DNA of 64,000 nt from Sporosarcina sp. FSL K6-3457 (GCF_038007285.1 NZ_JBBOWX010000002.1:176999-240998); one strand, 5' to 3'; counted from the first letter of the stretch, positions 26,397 through 35,612 are shown. A program made the numbers and translations. Notes: generated by a model not told the origin, from the sequence alone.

Positions 26397-26434
26397 CTTT
26401 GTTCAGCGGAGGTCTTCTGCTGAATAAAGATCAA
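26392..26434 (-). repeat. Cap hairpin of repeat A5
   Basis: TTGATCTTT-g-TTCAGC pairs with GCTGAA-t-AAAGATCAA and abuts the 5' end of A5. Confidence 0.7.
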
Positions 26435-26451
26435 CTAGACGTTTTCCCCAC

Positions 26452-26478
26452 ACCTCTCTTTCTTCTCCGCATAGGATA
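26452..26478 (+). promoter_or_regulatory. Possible sigma-K-type promoter of the yjcZ-like gene
   Basis: ACC at 26452 and CATAGGATA at 26470-26478 are 15 bases apart and match the late mother-cell pattern (AC, about 16 bases, CATANNNTA). This is consistent with a late sporulation gene downstream. Confidence 0.5.
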
Positions 26479-26503
26479 TGTGGAAGGGAAGGAGGGGTTT
26501 TTC

Positions 26504-26650
26504 ATGTATGGAGGATACAATCCTTGTGTAGGCGGATACGGATGCGGTGGATACGATGGCGGAAGAGGCTATAACTATGGCGGTTCGACATTTGTTCTAA
26601 TTGTTGTTCTCTTCATCTTGCTCATTATCGTGGGCAAAAGTTTCTTATAA
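26504..26650 (+). CDS. YjcZ-family small sporulation protein
   Basis: This 48-residue protein has a glycine/tyrosine-rich N-terminus (MYGGYNPCVGGYGCGGYDG) and a hydrophobic C-terminal helix (FVLIVVLFILLIIVG), the signature of the YjcZ/SscA family of spore-associated miniproteins. AAGGAGGGG precedes the ATG. Followed 16 bases later by spoVIF. Confidence 0.88.
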   Translation: MYGGYNPCVGGYGCGGYDGGRGYNYGGSTFVLIVVLFILLIIVGKSFL

Positions 26651-26666
26651 GAAGGGGGGATCATAG

Positions 26667-26921
26667 ATGAATGATTCATTTTTCCGGAAAATCGAATCAA
26701 AAACGGGCGTCCCGATGGAGGAAGTGTTTGCGTTAGCAAATGCCATCCAATTCGCGGATTTCAGTGATGAGCGGCAAGTGAGAAAAATTATACGAAAAGT
26801 GGGCAAATTAGCAAAAAAAGAAGTGCCACAGCATACAGAAGATGAGCTTGTTCGGTCAATAATAAAGGATGGGAAATCTGTTAATATTCAAGACATCCAA
26901 AATATGATTGGCAGACAATAA
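26667..26921 (+). CDS. spoVIF: Stage VI sporulation protein F
   Basis: This 84-residue protein matches SpoVIF (YjcC): FFRKIESKTGVPMEEVFALANAIQFADFSDERQVRKIIRKV and KSVNIQDIQNMI. In B. subtilis it is needed for late coat assembly and GerE function. AAGAAGGGGGGATC lies upstream of the ATG. Probably co-transcribed with the yjcZ-like gene. Confidence 0.9.
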   Translation: MNDSFFRKIESKTGVPMEEVFALANAIQFADFSDERQVRKIIRKVGKLAKKEVPQHTEDELVRSIIKDGKSVNIQDIQNMIGRQ

Positions 26922-27007
26922 AGAATTCAGTGAAGATTAGGTTTTATATACCGATAATAATGGTATACTAGTAATAGATAGTAATAAGTAGAAAAGGGGT
27001 GTTAACA

Positions 27008-27310
27008 ATGGGTTATCTATTGCCAATTCAACCAATTCAGTCTCAGCAATACGCCAATCGGATGAATATGGAGTCGTATAATTTTGCACATATCAATCGG
27101 GTGAACAAAATTAAATTCAATTTCAAGTTTTCCGAGGATTCACATGGTGCATTTCAACAGGAACAAGAGGATGAGGAAGTAATGGAGGTTGCTCATGTTG
27201 CCGCCCCTTCTTTAGCAGCTAAAGGGTTTATTTACCCGAACCCTGCAAATCTATCCCCCGCGATTTCACAAGCGGTTGGTAAGGGCCTTTCGGTAAATGC
27301 ATATGTCTAA
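27008..27310 (+). CDS. Hypothetical protein between spoVIF and yjcF
   Basis: This 100-residue protein I do not recognise begins MGYLLPIQPIQSQQYANRM. Its middle is charged (FNFKFSEDSHGAFQQEQEDEEVMEV) and its C-terminus is alanine/proline-rich (SPAISQAVGKGLSVNAYV). AAAAGGGG lies eight bases before the ATG. TATACTA at 26973-26979 could be part of a promoter. A bidirectional terminator follows. Soluble; no signal peptide or membrane segment. Confidence 0.7.
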   Translation: MGYLLPIQPIQSQQYANRMNMESYNFAHINRVNKIKFNFKFSEDSHGAFQQEQEDEEVMEVAHVAAPSLAAKGFIYPNPANLSPAISQAVGKGLSVNAYV

Positions 27311-27313
27311 TTG

Positions 27314-27363
27314 AATAAAAAGGTTCGCAGTGCTTGTAAAAGCATAGCGAACCTTTTGTTATT
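27314..27363. terminator. Bidirectional terminator
   Basis: AATAAAAAGGTTCGC pairs with GCGAACCTTTTGTTATT (bulged) around a variable loop; it serves the plus-strand hypothetical gene and the minus-strand yjcF-type gene. Confidence 0.85.
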
Positions 27364-27793
27364 CAGTAATGATCTTTTCCATTGCACGATGTGGGATGTC
27401 TGCATCCATAAATTCTGGAGAAGTAATGACATAACCTAACTTTTCGTAGAAAGGAATGGCATAGGTTTGGGCATTTAAGATGATTTTATTCATGCCCGTC
27501 TCTTTTGCATGTTCTTCGAGTGCATGCATAATGAGATTCCCTAAATGCTGCCCCCGACACTCTTCTAACACACAGACCCGCTCGACTTTTCCGATACCTG
27601 TGCTTGTTTCGCGTAGTCGACCTGCGCCGATTGGTGAAGTCATCGAATAGACAACGAAATGGGCAGCATCTTTATCGTAATCGTCTAGTTCAAGGTTGAG
27701 TGGAACGCCTTGTTCTTCTACAAAAACTTTTCTTCTGACAGAAAATGCATCTTCCCGCTCAAGGTCAGAAGTCACAATTCTTACTGTGACCAA
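27359..27793 (-). CDS. yjcF: GNAT family N-acetyltransferase (YjcF)
   Basis: This 144-residue acetyltransferase has the acetyl-CoA binding motif VERVCVLEECRGQHLGNLIMHALEEHAKE (R/Q-x-x-G-x-G/A type), an N-terminal VRRKVFVEEQGVPLNLELDDYD strand region and C-terminal AIPFYEKLGY. Such ElaA/YjcF proteins acetylate small molecules, substrate unknown. A TTG start lies three bases after the yjcG stop with GAGGATAAC upstream, so it is translated from the yjcG mRNA. Confidence 0.88.
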   Translation of the reverse strand: MVTVRIVTSDLEREDAFSVRRKVFVEEQGVPLNLELDDYDKDAAHFVVYSMTSPIGAGRLRETSTGIGKVERVCVLEECRGQHLGNLIMHALEEHAKETGMNKIILNAQTYAIPFYEKLGYVITSPEFMDADIPHRAMEKIITE

Positions 27794-27796
27794 CTG

Positions 27797-28312
27797 TTAG
27801 TTATCCTCATCGAGGCGGAATGTCTCGTACACTGTCCAAGAGCCGTCCTCAAGCTGATAAAGAAGATGGAGGCGGTCAATAATTTCTTTATGATCAACGC
27901 CGACCATTTTCAGTTGCCCAATAATATCATCGTGTTCACCGGAAGTGAGTTTTTGTGCAATTGTCACGTGCGGAACGAATGCAAACTCAGGCTCATCACC
28001 AGGGAAATTATAGTTCAAATCTTTGTGTAAAGCGACTAAATCATCACTAAGTTCTGCTTTAAAGTAAATTGTATTTGTAATAGGGGCAAATGTGCTGACT
28101 TTTGAAATGTTCAACTCAAAAGGGCTATGCTTGTTTGTCACTTCTTTAATCGCTTTTGCAACTTCAGCAATTTCTTGATCATTCGCTTCGAATACACCTT
28201 TAACTGTCATATGCGGTGTAATCAGTGCATAATGCGGGTCATATCTTTTCCGATAAGCATTTGCGAGGTCTTGAAGTTTCTTTGATGGGAATGCAACAAC
28301 GCCGTATTTCAT
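27797..28312 (-). CDS. yjcG: 2'-5' RNA ligase/phosphoesterase superfamily protein YjcG
   Basis: This 171-residue 2H phosphoesterase has the two catalytic motifs HMTVKG (about residue 34) and HVTIAQ (about residue 118). These proteins hydrolyse or form 2',5' or cyclic phosphodiesters, but the YjcG substrate is not known. It keeps the yjcF-yjcG-yjcH order of B. subtilis. AGGAGGTAATATT precedes the ATG. Confidence 0.9.
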   Translation of the reverse strand: MKYGVVAFPSKKLQDLANAYRKRYDPHYALITPHMTVKGVFEANDQEIAEVAKAIKEVTNKHSPFELNISKVSTFAPITNTIYFKAELSDDLVALHKDLNYNFPGDEPEFAFVPHVTIAQKLTSGEHDDIIGQLKMVGVDHKEIIDRLHLLYQLEDGSWTVYETFRLDEDN

Positions 28313-28412
28313 AATATTACCTCCTAGTAAGAATGATTTGGTAAAGGCTTTTATTAGTATTGATTATACCAGAATGCTCGGCAAAATGTTCCTTTTGTCT
28401 GAAATCAATTAC

Positions 28413-29135
28413 TTAATAACTATACGTTTTGTGAATCGCGCGGCGGACATCAGGTTGCCAATGCTTCCAAGTATGGTCTCCTTCAAATTCTTCATAGAAG
28501 TACGGAAACCCTTTACTTTTAATTAATTCTTTTAATACACGATTCGGCGTTAGGAAATCGAGGGCACCGTCAACGGTTGTTTTCACTGTTGTTTCACCTT
28601 TTCCAATGACATGGTAAATGGAGAAGCGTGAAGGGTCTTGTGTAGCCTGTACAGCTTCAAGCACTACGTCATCAACAAAAGGAGAATGCAGAATGACTTG
28701 GCCGAAGCAATTTGGATATTTTAATGCAGTTAGCAGAGAAACCGTCGCTGCTAGCGAATCGCCAATCAATCCACGTCCAGTACCAATTTGATAGGTTGGA
28801 TAATTGGCATCGATATAGGGAACGAGTTCATGAGCAAGGAAGCGAATATAAGCTTCGTTGCGATCACCTTGTGGATGATACATGCGTCTACGTTCCGAAA
28901 CGCTCTTATACGGGACCCCGACAACAATGACATTTTCAATATCATCTGCATCCATTAATTCATCGACAACACGCCCAATTCGTCCGTATTGGAAGTAATC
29001 TTTTCCATCTGATGCAATGAGTACTGAGTATTTATATAGGGGAGAATAGTTATATGGCAAATGGATGAGTAGCTGCATATCCTCGTCCAATTCTTTACTA
29101 TAAATAGTGATATCTTCAATTTTTCCGTATTTCAT
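28413..29135 (-). CDS. yjcH: Putative esterase YjcH
   Basis: This protein of about 240 residues has an alpha/beta-hydrolase esterase (enterochelin-esterase-like) fold: VLIASDGKDYFQYGRIG, VGVPYKSVSERRRMYHP, the nucleophile elbow IGDSLAATVSLLTAL (G-D-S-L-A) and C-terminal EFEGDHTWKHWQPDV with the likely catalytic His. TAGGAGG lies before the ATG at 29135. Substrate unknown. Confidence 0.87.
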   Translation of the reverse strand: MKYGKIEDITIYSKELDEDMQLLIHLPYNYSPLYKYSVLIASDGKDYFQYGRIGRVVDELMDADDIENVIVVGVPYKSVSERRRMYHPQGDRNEAYIRFLAHELVPYIDANYPTYQIGTGRGLIGDSLAATVSLLTALKYPNCFGQVILHSPFVDDVVLEAVQATQDPSRFSIYHVIGKGETTVKTTVDGALDFLTPNRVLKELIKSKGFPYFYEEFEGDHTWKHWQPDVRRAIHKTYSY

Positions 29136-29245
29136 TTTGAGAAACCTCCTAGAAGTGTATGTGTATTGAAAGTGTAACATATCGTTAACTATAGGTATAA
29201 TGGTTACATTGCGTCTGTAAGAAAATTTAAAGGGGATGAGTAAAG

Positions 29246-29830
29246 ATGTTTAATGAGCAAAAGAGTGTCCATTCAAAAGTGGTAACAGCAGCAACGAGAG
29301 AGGCTTTGGAACGACGTGGGGTGACGATAGAGGCGGTTGCGGAAATAGTTTTTGAATTGCAGCAACCGTACAATAAAGGGCTTGAAATGGCTCACTGTAT
29401 CGAATCGGTTGAAGGTGTTTTACGGAAGCGTGAGCTACAGCACGCGATACTGGTTGGCATCGAGTTGGATGAACTGGCAGAGCAAGGGAAGTTGTCAGCT
29501 CCATTGCAACAAATTGTAGAATCGGATGAAGGACTATTTGGCGTGGATGAAACGATTGCACTTGGTGCTGTATTTACATACGGTTCGATTGCGGTGACGA
29601 CATTTGGCCATTTGGATAAAAATAAAACCGGCATCATTCATGAGCTGGATACGAAAGCTGGAAGAGGAATCCATACATTCCTCGATGATCTTGTTGCTAG
29701 TATTGCAGCATGTGCGGCTTCGCGCATTGCGCATAGAACCCGCGACTTGGAAGAGGCGGGCGAAACGTTTGAAGATATTACACCCGATGAAACAATGCCT
29801 GAAACGAAAGTGAAGGGTGCACAAATCTAA
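29246..29830 (+). CDS. pgpA: Phosphatidylglycerophosphatase A family (YutG)
   Basis: This 194-residue protein matches the PgpA/YutG family: ALERRGVTIEAVAEIVFELQQPYNKGLEM, ECIESVE-type CIESVEGVLRKRELQHAILVGIELD and HTFLDDLVASIAACAASRIAH, where the aspartates bind the metal. It dephosphorylates PGP to phosphatidylglycerol in E. coli PgpA; Bacillus YutG lacks strong membrane segments, as here. AAAGGGGATG lies upstream of the ATG. Confidence 0.85.
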   Translation: MFNEQKSVHSKVVTAATREALERRGVTIEAVAEIVFELQQPYNKGLEMAHCIESVEGVLRKRELQHAILVGIELDELAEQGKLSAPLQQIVESDEGLFGVDETIALGAVFTYGSIAVTTFGHLDKNKTGIIHELDTKAGRGIHTFLDDLVASIAACAASRIAHRTRDLEEAGETFEDITPDETMPETKVKGAQI

Positions 29831-29856
29831 ATAGAATATAGGCTTATATTGTCGCG

Positions 29857-29896
29857 AGCAGCAGAAACGATTTCTTTTTCTAGCTGCTTTTTCTTA
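29857..29896 (+). terminator. Terminator of the pgpA-like gene
   Basis: AGCAGC and GCTGCT close a long loop and are followed by TTTTTCTT; the stem is short. Confidence 0.55.
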
Positions 29897-29907
29897 TTTG
29901 AAGTATT

Positions 29908-29921
29908 TGAAAACGATTGCA
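29908..29921 (+). promoter_or_regulatory. Candidate CcpA cre site
   Basis: TGAAAACGATTGCA matches 13 of 14 positions of the cre consensus TGWNANCGNTNWCA. It lies 100 bases before the TAXI-TRAP operon, suggesting carbon catabolite control of organic-acid uptake. Confidence 0.45.
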
Positions 29922-30020
29922 AGAAACTGATTAATTGAAAAAATGTTAGCTAAACGGCTTGTATTCATGGTAAAATGAATGTTAAGACTATTTTAACTTG
30001 AAAAAGGGGGAAGAAATCGA

Positions 30021-31013
30021 ATGAAAAAAACAAAATTTCGTTTGCTCGGATTCATCATGCTAATGGCAGTACTTGTACTAGCGGCATGTGGTACTGGAGA
30101 TTCAGGTAGCTCTGGGAAAGGTACTGAATCTGGCAAAACAAAAGAGGATTACGATTTTTTAAGTATTTTAACGGGCGGAACGCAGGGGACGTACTACCCA
30201 TTAGGTGGATCATTTGCTGATTACATCACAGAAGCTACGGGAATTAAGACAACAGCAGAAGTTTCACAAGCATCGGCTGCAAATATGACGACTCTTCATG
30301 ATGGAGATGCTGACATTGCATTCGTTCAAACAGATATCGCTTACTATGCTTCAAAAGGTGAATTGATGTTTGATGGTGAAATCATTGATGGGGTGTCTGC
30401 CATTGGTGCATTGTATCCTGAAACTGTTCAATTGATTACGCTTGAGAAGAACGCTATTAAAACATATGCTGATTTGAAAGGGAAGAAAATTTCTGTTGGT
30501 GCACCTGGATCGGGAACGTACGCAAACGCAGAGCAACTTCTTGAAATTCATGGATTGACAATGGATGATATTAAACCTCAAAATCTTGATTTTGGTGAGT
30601 CGCAGGAAAGCTTGCAGTCTGGTCAAATCGATGCTGCATTCATCACAGCAGGAACTCCGACGGGTGCTGTTGAAGGGTTGAACGCAGTTGCAAATGTCTT
30701 CGTCGTTCCGGTTGAAGATGCAAAAGCTGATGAATTGATCAAAAAATATCCTTATTACGCAAAAGAAACAATTCCTGCAGGAACATATGGACTGACTGAG
30801 GATACACCAGCAGTATCTGTAGGTGCTATGCTCGTTATTCAAAATGAGGTTCCTGAAGATTTAGGCTATGAAATTACGAAAGCAATTTACGATAATGCGT
30901 CAAAACTTCAACATGCTAAAGGGAAATTGATTAAAGCTGAATCTGGACTTGATGGTATCGGAATTCCAGTTCACCCTGGAGCACAGAAATATTTTGATGA
31001 AGTGAATAAGTAA
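30021..31013 (+). CDS. TAXI family TRAP transporter solute-binding lipoprotein
   Basis: This 330-residue extracytoplasmic receptor has a lipoprotein signal ending LVLAAC (Cys about residue 23). A serine/glycine linker follows, then a TAXI domain: LTGGTQGTYYPLGGSFADYI, HDGDADIAFVQTDIAYYA, LKGKKISVGAPGSGTYANAEQLLE and SGQIDAAFITAGTPTGAV. It captures a dicarboxylate or amino acid (glutamate-like in characterised TAXI proteins) for the permease encoded downstream. AAAAAGGGGGAAG precedes the ATG. Confidence 0.93.
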   Translation: MKKTKFRLLGFIMLMAVLVLAACGTGDSGSSGKGTESGKTKEDYDFLSILTGGTQGTYYPLGGSFADYITEATGIKTTAEVSQASAANMTTLHDGDADIAFVQTDIAYYASKGELMFDGEIIDGVSAIGALYPETVQLITLEKNAIKTYADLKGKKISVGAPGSGTYANAEQLLEIHGLTMDDIKPQNLDFGESQESLQSGQIDAAFITAGTPTGAVEGLNAVANVFVVPVEDAKADELIKKYPYYAKETIPAGTYGLTEDTPAVSVGAMLVIQNEVPEDLGYEITKAIYDNASKLQHAKGKLIKAESGLDGIGIPVHPGAQKYFDEVNK

Positions 31014-31109
31014 TAAATTAGAAACTGAGCGGGGCGGTGAGGCGTTAAGCTTCAGCCGTCCCATTCTTTGATTTTGGTCAGTTGAATATTATACGGAAGG
31101 AAGAGGCGG

Positions 31110-31619
31110 ATGAAATACAAAGTGATAGTCCCGCTCATTCTAGTTGTTATTGCCGTATTATGTTTTATACCTGTTCAACAAGCGTTTACGTTTACTGAAC
31201 ACCGGACCGAACATCCAAAACTCTTTTATATTCCAGTAGAAAGTGATGACAGTTTTCAAATTCGGTATGTCCATTCCATTCATCTAACAGATGTCATTGA
31301 ATCTTATGAACTAACGGTGGACCAAAAAATTCGACTCGTATCGATGCAATATGAAGATCTGGCAATCGGCTTACCTGGTTATGCGGAAGAAGGAGAAACA
31401 CTGTCGGTGAATGATGGTGTTTATACGCTTACATATGATGATAATGTCATTGACTCATTTGTTATGTTAATTGGCAATGTGGATGCAGAATTAGCTTTTC
31501 GATACCTTGGAGCTGAATTGGATTTAAAGAAACAATTGGTTAGAGGAAAGTCCTATACATTTTGTGTGAAAAAACTATCTATCTATCAACTACTGAAGGG
31601 GGTCAATATGAATGGATAA
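31110..31619 (+). CDS. DUF1850 protein of the TAXI-TRAP operon
   Basis: This 169-residue protein has one N-terminal membrane segment (VPLILVVIAVLCFIPV). DUF1850 features are FQIRYVHSIHLTDVIESYEL and YEDLAIGLPGYAEEGETL. The family is found almost only between TAXI receptor and fused permease genes; its role in transport is unknown. AAGGAAGAGGCGG precedes the ATG. Its end overlaps the permease start by eight bases. Confidence 0.88.
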   Translation: MKYKVIVPLILVVIAVLCFIPVQQAFTFTEHRTEHPKLFYIPVESDDSFQIRYVHSIHLTDVIESYELTVDQKIRLVSMQYEDLAIGLPGYAEEGETLSVNDGVYTLTYDDNVIDSFVMLIGNVDAELAFRYLGAELDLKKQLVRGKSYTFCVKKLSIYQLLKGVNMNG

Positions 31620-33654
31620 AAAGACAAAGCAGCATGATGAAACGGTTGTCAAACCACAAGACGAAGAATTCAAGATGCTATCAGAAGCAGAACAATTAGA
31701 AATTCTTCAAAAGTATGATCCTGAATCGAATACCCGTAATGTTACCGGGATTTTTAAGAAAATCGTCTTTTTCGGTTTACTTGCCTTTTCCATATTCCAA
31801 TTGTATACATCGATTGGTACGCCTTTCACCGCCTATATTCAACGCTCGATTCACTTAGGGTTTGCATTGGCGCTTATTTTTATCCTATTCCCCGCGAGAA
31901 AGAAAATTGGCGTTAAAAGGAATAAAGTTCCTTTTTATGATGTTATCTTGTCGCTTCTTTCAATAGGGGTTGGCTTGTATTGGCCATTACTTATTGACGA
32001 ACTTGTGATGCGGGTTGGTCGTGTTTCGCCACTAGATATGTTTGTTGGTGTTGTTGCTATTTTACTTACTCTGGAGGCGGCAAGGCGTGCGGTAGGATTA
32101 CCGATTACAATTATTTCGGTATCGTTTTTAACTTATGCATTTTTTGGACCCTACTTTCCAGGGTTTCTTGCACATCGTGGGCAAGATTTGAAAAGTGTCG
32201 TTCAACTGATGTTCTATACGACAGATGGGATTTTAGGTACTCCGATTAGTGTATCTGCAACCTTTATTTTTGTATTCTTGTTATTCGGAGCATTCTTAGT
32301 CAAGACGGGTGTTGGAGCTTATTTCAATGATCTTGCAGTAGTTTTGGCTGGGCGCTTAGTAGGGGGACCTGCAAAGGTTGCTATTTTCTCGAGTGCTTTA
32401 CAAGGTACAATTTCAGGTAGCTCGGTAGCCAATGTTGTCGGCTCTGGTTCGTATACGATTCCGATGATGAAAAAGCTTGGGTATCGAAAAGAATTTGCTG
32501 GTGGTGTTGAGGCAGCAGCTTCGACAGGCGGGCAAATTATGCCACCAATTATGGGGGCGGCCGCATTCTTGATGGTTGAATTCATCGGTGGTGTTACGTA
32601 TTGGCAAATTGCTAAAGCAGCGGCAATTCCAGCACTTCTTTATTTCACGGGTGTATGGATTATGACGCATTTTGAAGCGAAGCGCGTTGGTTTACAAGGA
32701 ATGTCTGAAGATCAGATTCCTAATCGTAAAGAAACATTAAAGAAAATCTATTTATTATTACCGATTATTGGGATTATCGTCTTCTTACTAATTGGTATTC
32801 CAACAATGAAAGCAGCACTTCTTGGAATTGTATTAACAATTGTCGTCAGTGCATTTGACAAGTCAACACGTCTTGGATTGAAAGACATGATTGAGGCACT
32901 TGTTGACGGCGCTCGCACAGCGCTTGCCGTTGCAGCCGCAACAGCTTGTGCGGGTATTATAGTAGGGGTTGTTGTAAAGACTGGCCTAGGTCTGAGCCTT
33001 GCGACAGGACTTATTTCAGCCGCGGGAGGGAATATTTTCCTCACGTTATTCTTTACGATGCTTGCAGCTATCGTCTTGGGAATGGGTTCACCGACGACAG
33101 CAAACTATGTCATCACATCGACAATCGCTGCTCCAGCGATTATTACGCTATTGATGTTAGATACGCCTGACGCAGCGGTACCGCTTGTCGTGGCTATATC
33201 TGCGCATCTATTTGTGTTCTATTTTGGGATTATTGCAGATATTACACCGCCAGTAGCACTTGCGGCATTTGCAGCAGCTGGGATTTCAGGTGGAGATCCC
33301 ATTAAAACGGGTGTGACATCAGCGAAGCTTGCGATTGCAGCATTTATCATCCCGTATATGTTTGTCTTCAATCCGGCTATGCTGATGATTGGTGCCTCGA
33401 TTCCAGAAATTGTCTGGGTCGTTGCGACTGCAATTATTGGGATGATTGCCATTGGTGCAGGGATGATTGGTTATTGGTACCGGAAATGTAATTGGATTGA
33501 GCGTATCATTGCGGTAGGTACGGGATTGCTCCTTATCTATCCAGAAACAATCACGGACATTGTCGGTTTGGTTCTCTTCACAATAATGGTTGTAATTCAG
33601 TGGTTGTCTAGGAATAAAGATGAAGACAATAATAAAGTTGCGGTTGCTTCTTAA
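31612..33654 (+). CDS. Fused TRAP transporter permease (DctQ-DctM type)
   Basis: This 680-residue protein has a cytoplasmic acidic N-terminus, about four helices corresponding to the small DctQ subunit, and a large DctM-like domain: GAFLVKTGVGAYFNDLAVVLAGRLVGGPAK, GTISGSSVANVVGSGSYTIPMMKKLGY, EAAASTGGQIMPPIMGAAAFLMVEF and GMGSPTTANYVITST. It uses an ion gradient to import the solute delivered by the TAXI receptor. Translation is coupled to the DUF1850 gene by overlap. The last membrane segments are followed by a short charged tail. Confidence 0.93.
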   Translation: MDKKTKQHDETVVKPQDEEFKMLSEAEQLEILQKYDPESNTRNVTGIFKKIVFFGLLAFSIFQLYTSIGTPFTAYIQRSIHLGFALALIFILFPARKKIGVKRNKVPFYDVILSLLSIGVGLYWPLLIDELVMRVGRVSPLDMFVGVVAILLTLEAARRAVGLPITIISVSFLTYAFFGPYFPGFLAHRGQDLKSVVQLMFYTTDGILGTPISVSATFIFVFLLFGAFLVKTGVGAYFNDLAVVLAGRLVGGPAKVAIFSSALQGTISGSSVANVVGSGSYTIPMMKKLGYRKEFAGGVEAAASTGGQIMPPIMGAAAFLMVEFIGGVTYWQIAKAAAIPALLYFTGVWIMTHFEAKRVGLQGMSEDQIPNRKETLKKIYLLLPIIGIIVFLLIGIPTMKAALLGIVLTIVVSAFDKSTRLGLKDMIEALVDGARTALAVAAATACAGIIVGVVVKTGLGLSLATGLISAAGGNIFLTLFFTMLAAIVLGMGSPTTANYVITSTIAAPAIITLLMLDTPDAAVPLVVAISAHLFVFYFGIIADITPPVALAAFAAAGISGGDPIKTGVTSAKLAIAAFIIPYMFVFNPAMLMIGASIPEIVWVVATAIIGMIAIGAGMIGYWYRKCNWIERIIAVGTGLLLIYPETITDIVGLVLFTIMVVIQWLSRNKDEDNNKVAVAS

Positions 33655-33665
33655 TAGGCTTACAG

Positions 33666-33708
33666 AACTTCCTTCGCTATTTTATAGTGGGGGGAGTTTT
33701 AACTTTTT
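33666..33708 (+). terminator. Terminator of the TRAP operon
   Basis: AACTTCCTTCGC pairs along its length with GTGGGGGGAGTT if G-U pairs are allowed; TTTTAACTTTTTT follows. Confidence 0.65.
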
Positions 33709-33871
33709 TATAAGTAGCGATTGTGAAATAAGTTTAGGATTCATTTTTGTTTTTCAACAAACTTTGGTATGCTTTTAGAAGTTGACTAGACTAAGTGTGG
33801 CGGTGGATTCAATACCATTTATTAGTATAAGTGCTTTGACTGAATGAAAGCTATGAGGGGATGTTTATTGT

Positions 33872-35428
33872 ATGAAGAAAAAAGATGTAGGTAAGTTGAT
33901 GACGTCAGTAATGATGGCGTTTGTTCTATTCGTGTCTATCTTTCCAACACCAACCCATGGCGCAAGCGATTTACCACCTAAACATGAAATGCGTGCCGCT
34001 TGGATTGCGACGGTTGGCAATATCGATATGAAGGCTGGAATGACGAAAGCTCAGTATACAGCCTGGGTACGTCAAACATTAGATCAGTTGAAAGCGAAAA
34101 AATTCAATACGGTCATTTATCAAGTGAAACCGACAAATGATGCTTTGTATCCTTCGAAGTTGGCTCCGTGGTCATCTTACATAACAGGAAAAAAACAAGG
34201 AACAAACCCGGGCTACGACCCTTTGCTTATTATGACAGAAGAAGCGCATAATCGTGGTATGGAGCTACATGCGTGGGTCAATCCTTATCGCGTAACGATG
34301 CCAGGACAAACCTTATCAAGCCTTGCAGCTACCAATGTAGCTCGTACTAATCCAGGATGGGTTATTAAATATGGCAAACAGTATTATTTGAATCCTGGTC
34401 TTCCAGAAGTACAAAACTATTTGCTGAAGACAGTTGAAGAATTGGTAGCTAATTATGATATTGATGCGGTTCATATGGATGATTATTTTTATCCTTATAA
34501 AATCAAAAATGAGACATTCCCAGATCAAGCTGCTTTCAAAAAGTATGGAGCTTCTTATAAAAAAATTGCTGATTGGCGACGAAATAATGTCAATCAACTT
34601 GTGAAAGATATCTATTCGACGATTAAAGCAACGAAACCGCATGTGCAATTCGGGATTTCTCCATTCGGCGTTTGGCGCAACCAATCACTAGATCCTACTG
34701 GCAGCAACACAAAGGCTGGTGTCAATAATTACGATGATTTGTATGCAGACACAAGACAATGGATGAAAGACGGTAGTATTGATTATATTACACCACAAAT
34801 TTACTGGTCTAAAACGTTGTCAGTTGCGAAGTATGAAACACTAGTTAACTGGTGGAGCAAAGAAGTAGCAACGTATGCCGAAGTGCATCCTGTTCATCTT
34901 TATATTGGTATGGCCGATTATAAAGTTGGCACTGACGCTGATAAAGCATGGCATAATAAAATGGAATTGCCGAACCAAATACTCACAAACAGAGCTGATG
35001 AAATGGTACAAGGCCAGATGCATTTTTCATTAAAAAGTATACAAAAAAATGCACTTGGCTATGCAACAATTTTAGAAAAACAACATTATAATTATACGGC
35101 GATTACTCCAGCGATTTCATGGGGAGATGATACGCAACCTGAATTGCCGACATCTGTACAAGTTAATAAGGTTACGGCTGGCGTGCAGCTTAAAATTGAG
35201 CAACAAACGACTGAACAACCAAGAAAATATGTCATTTACCGTTTTGAAGGAAATCAAGCAGGTTCTTATCAGGATCCAAGAAATATTGTGGATGTTGTCT
35301 ATCATACGCACGGAACTACTGTATTCGTAGATAAAACAGCGAATGCTAAAAAAGTCTATACGTATGGCGTTACTGCGGTATCAGCAACAGGTGTCGAAAG
35401 TGAAGAGGCATATGTCATTAGTCGATGA
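33872..35428 (+). CDS. Secreted GH10-like (GHL10, DUF187) glycoside hydrolase
   Basis: This 518-residue protein has a signal peptide (LMTSVMMAFVLFVSIFPTPTHGA, cleavage near residue 30) and a TIM barrel: MRAAWIATVGNIDM, KKFNTVIYQVKPTNDALYPS, ELHAWVNPYRVTMPG, YDIDAVHMDDYFYPY, FGISPFGVWRN and SIDYITPQIYW. Residues about 430-518 form a fibronectin-III-like C-terminal domain. The DDYFYPY acidic residues are likely catalytic by family analogy. GAGGGGATG is about 15 bases upstream, slightly far for the ATG at 33872. Related proteins act on surface glycans or deacetylated wall glycans. Confidence 0.87.
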   Translation: MKKKDVGKLMTSVMMAFVLFVSIFPTPTHGASDLPPKHEMRAAWIATVGNIDMKAGMTKAQYTAWVRQTLDQLKAKKFNTVIYQVKPTNDALYPSKLAPWSSYITGKKQGTNPGYDPLLIMTEEAHNRGMELHAWVNPYRVTMPGQTLSSLAATNVARTNPGWVIKYGKQYYLNPGLPEVQNYLLKTVEELVANYDIDAVHMDDYFYPYKIKNETFPDQAAFKKYGASYKKIADWRRNNVNQLVKDIYSTIKATKPHVQFGISPFGVWRNQSLDPTGSNTKAGVNNYDDLYADTRQWMKDGSIDYITPQIYWSKTLSVAKYETLVNWWSKEVATYAEVHPVHLYIGMADYKVGTDADKAWHNKMELPNQILTNRADEMVQGQMHFSLKSIQKNALGYATILEKQHYNYTAITPAISWGDDTQPELPTSVQVNKVTAGVQLKIEQQTTEQPRKYVIYRFEGNQAGSYQDPRNIVDVVYHTHGTTVFVDKTANAKKVYTYGVTAVSATGVESEEAYVISR

Positions 35429-35439
35429 ATAGTAGTCAA

Positions 35440-35476
35440 AAGGTTGGGGTGTAACAATTTTGACTCAGCCTTTTTT
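35440..35476 (+). terminator. Terminator of the GH10-like gene
   Basis: AAAAGGTTG and the ACTCAGCCTTTT arm pair with one G-U and one bulge; TTTTTTCT ends it. Confidence 0.65.
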
Positions 35477-35612
35477 CTATAATTGACCTTAAGTAATAAA
35501 ATTTTCACAAAAATCATTCTTCAACCTATTGCAATCAATCCGATATAATTATATAGTCGATGTTCAGCATGTATTACTTTAGACATAATGATGGTGGAAA
35601 GAGGGATGTTAA

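Noticed and set aside
26399..26503. Longer form of the YjcZ-like protein starting upstream
   Set aside because: The upstream part encodes cap hairpin and promoter sequence; the ribosome binding site is at 26490-26496, just before ATG 26504.
30351..30842. Long minus-strand frame inside the TAXI receptor gene
   Set aside because: Cysteine-rich nonsense-like composition, no ribosome binding site and wholly within a well-supported gene.
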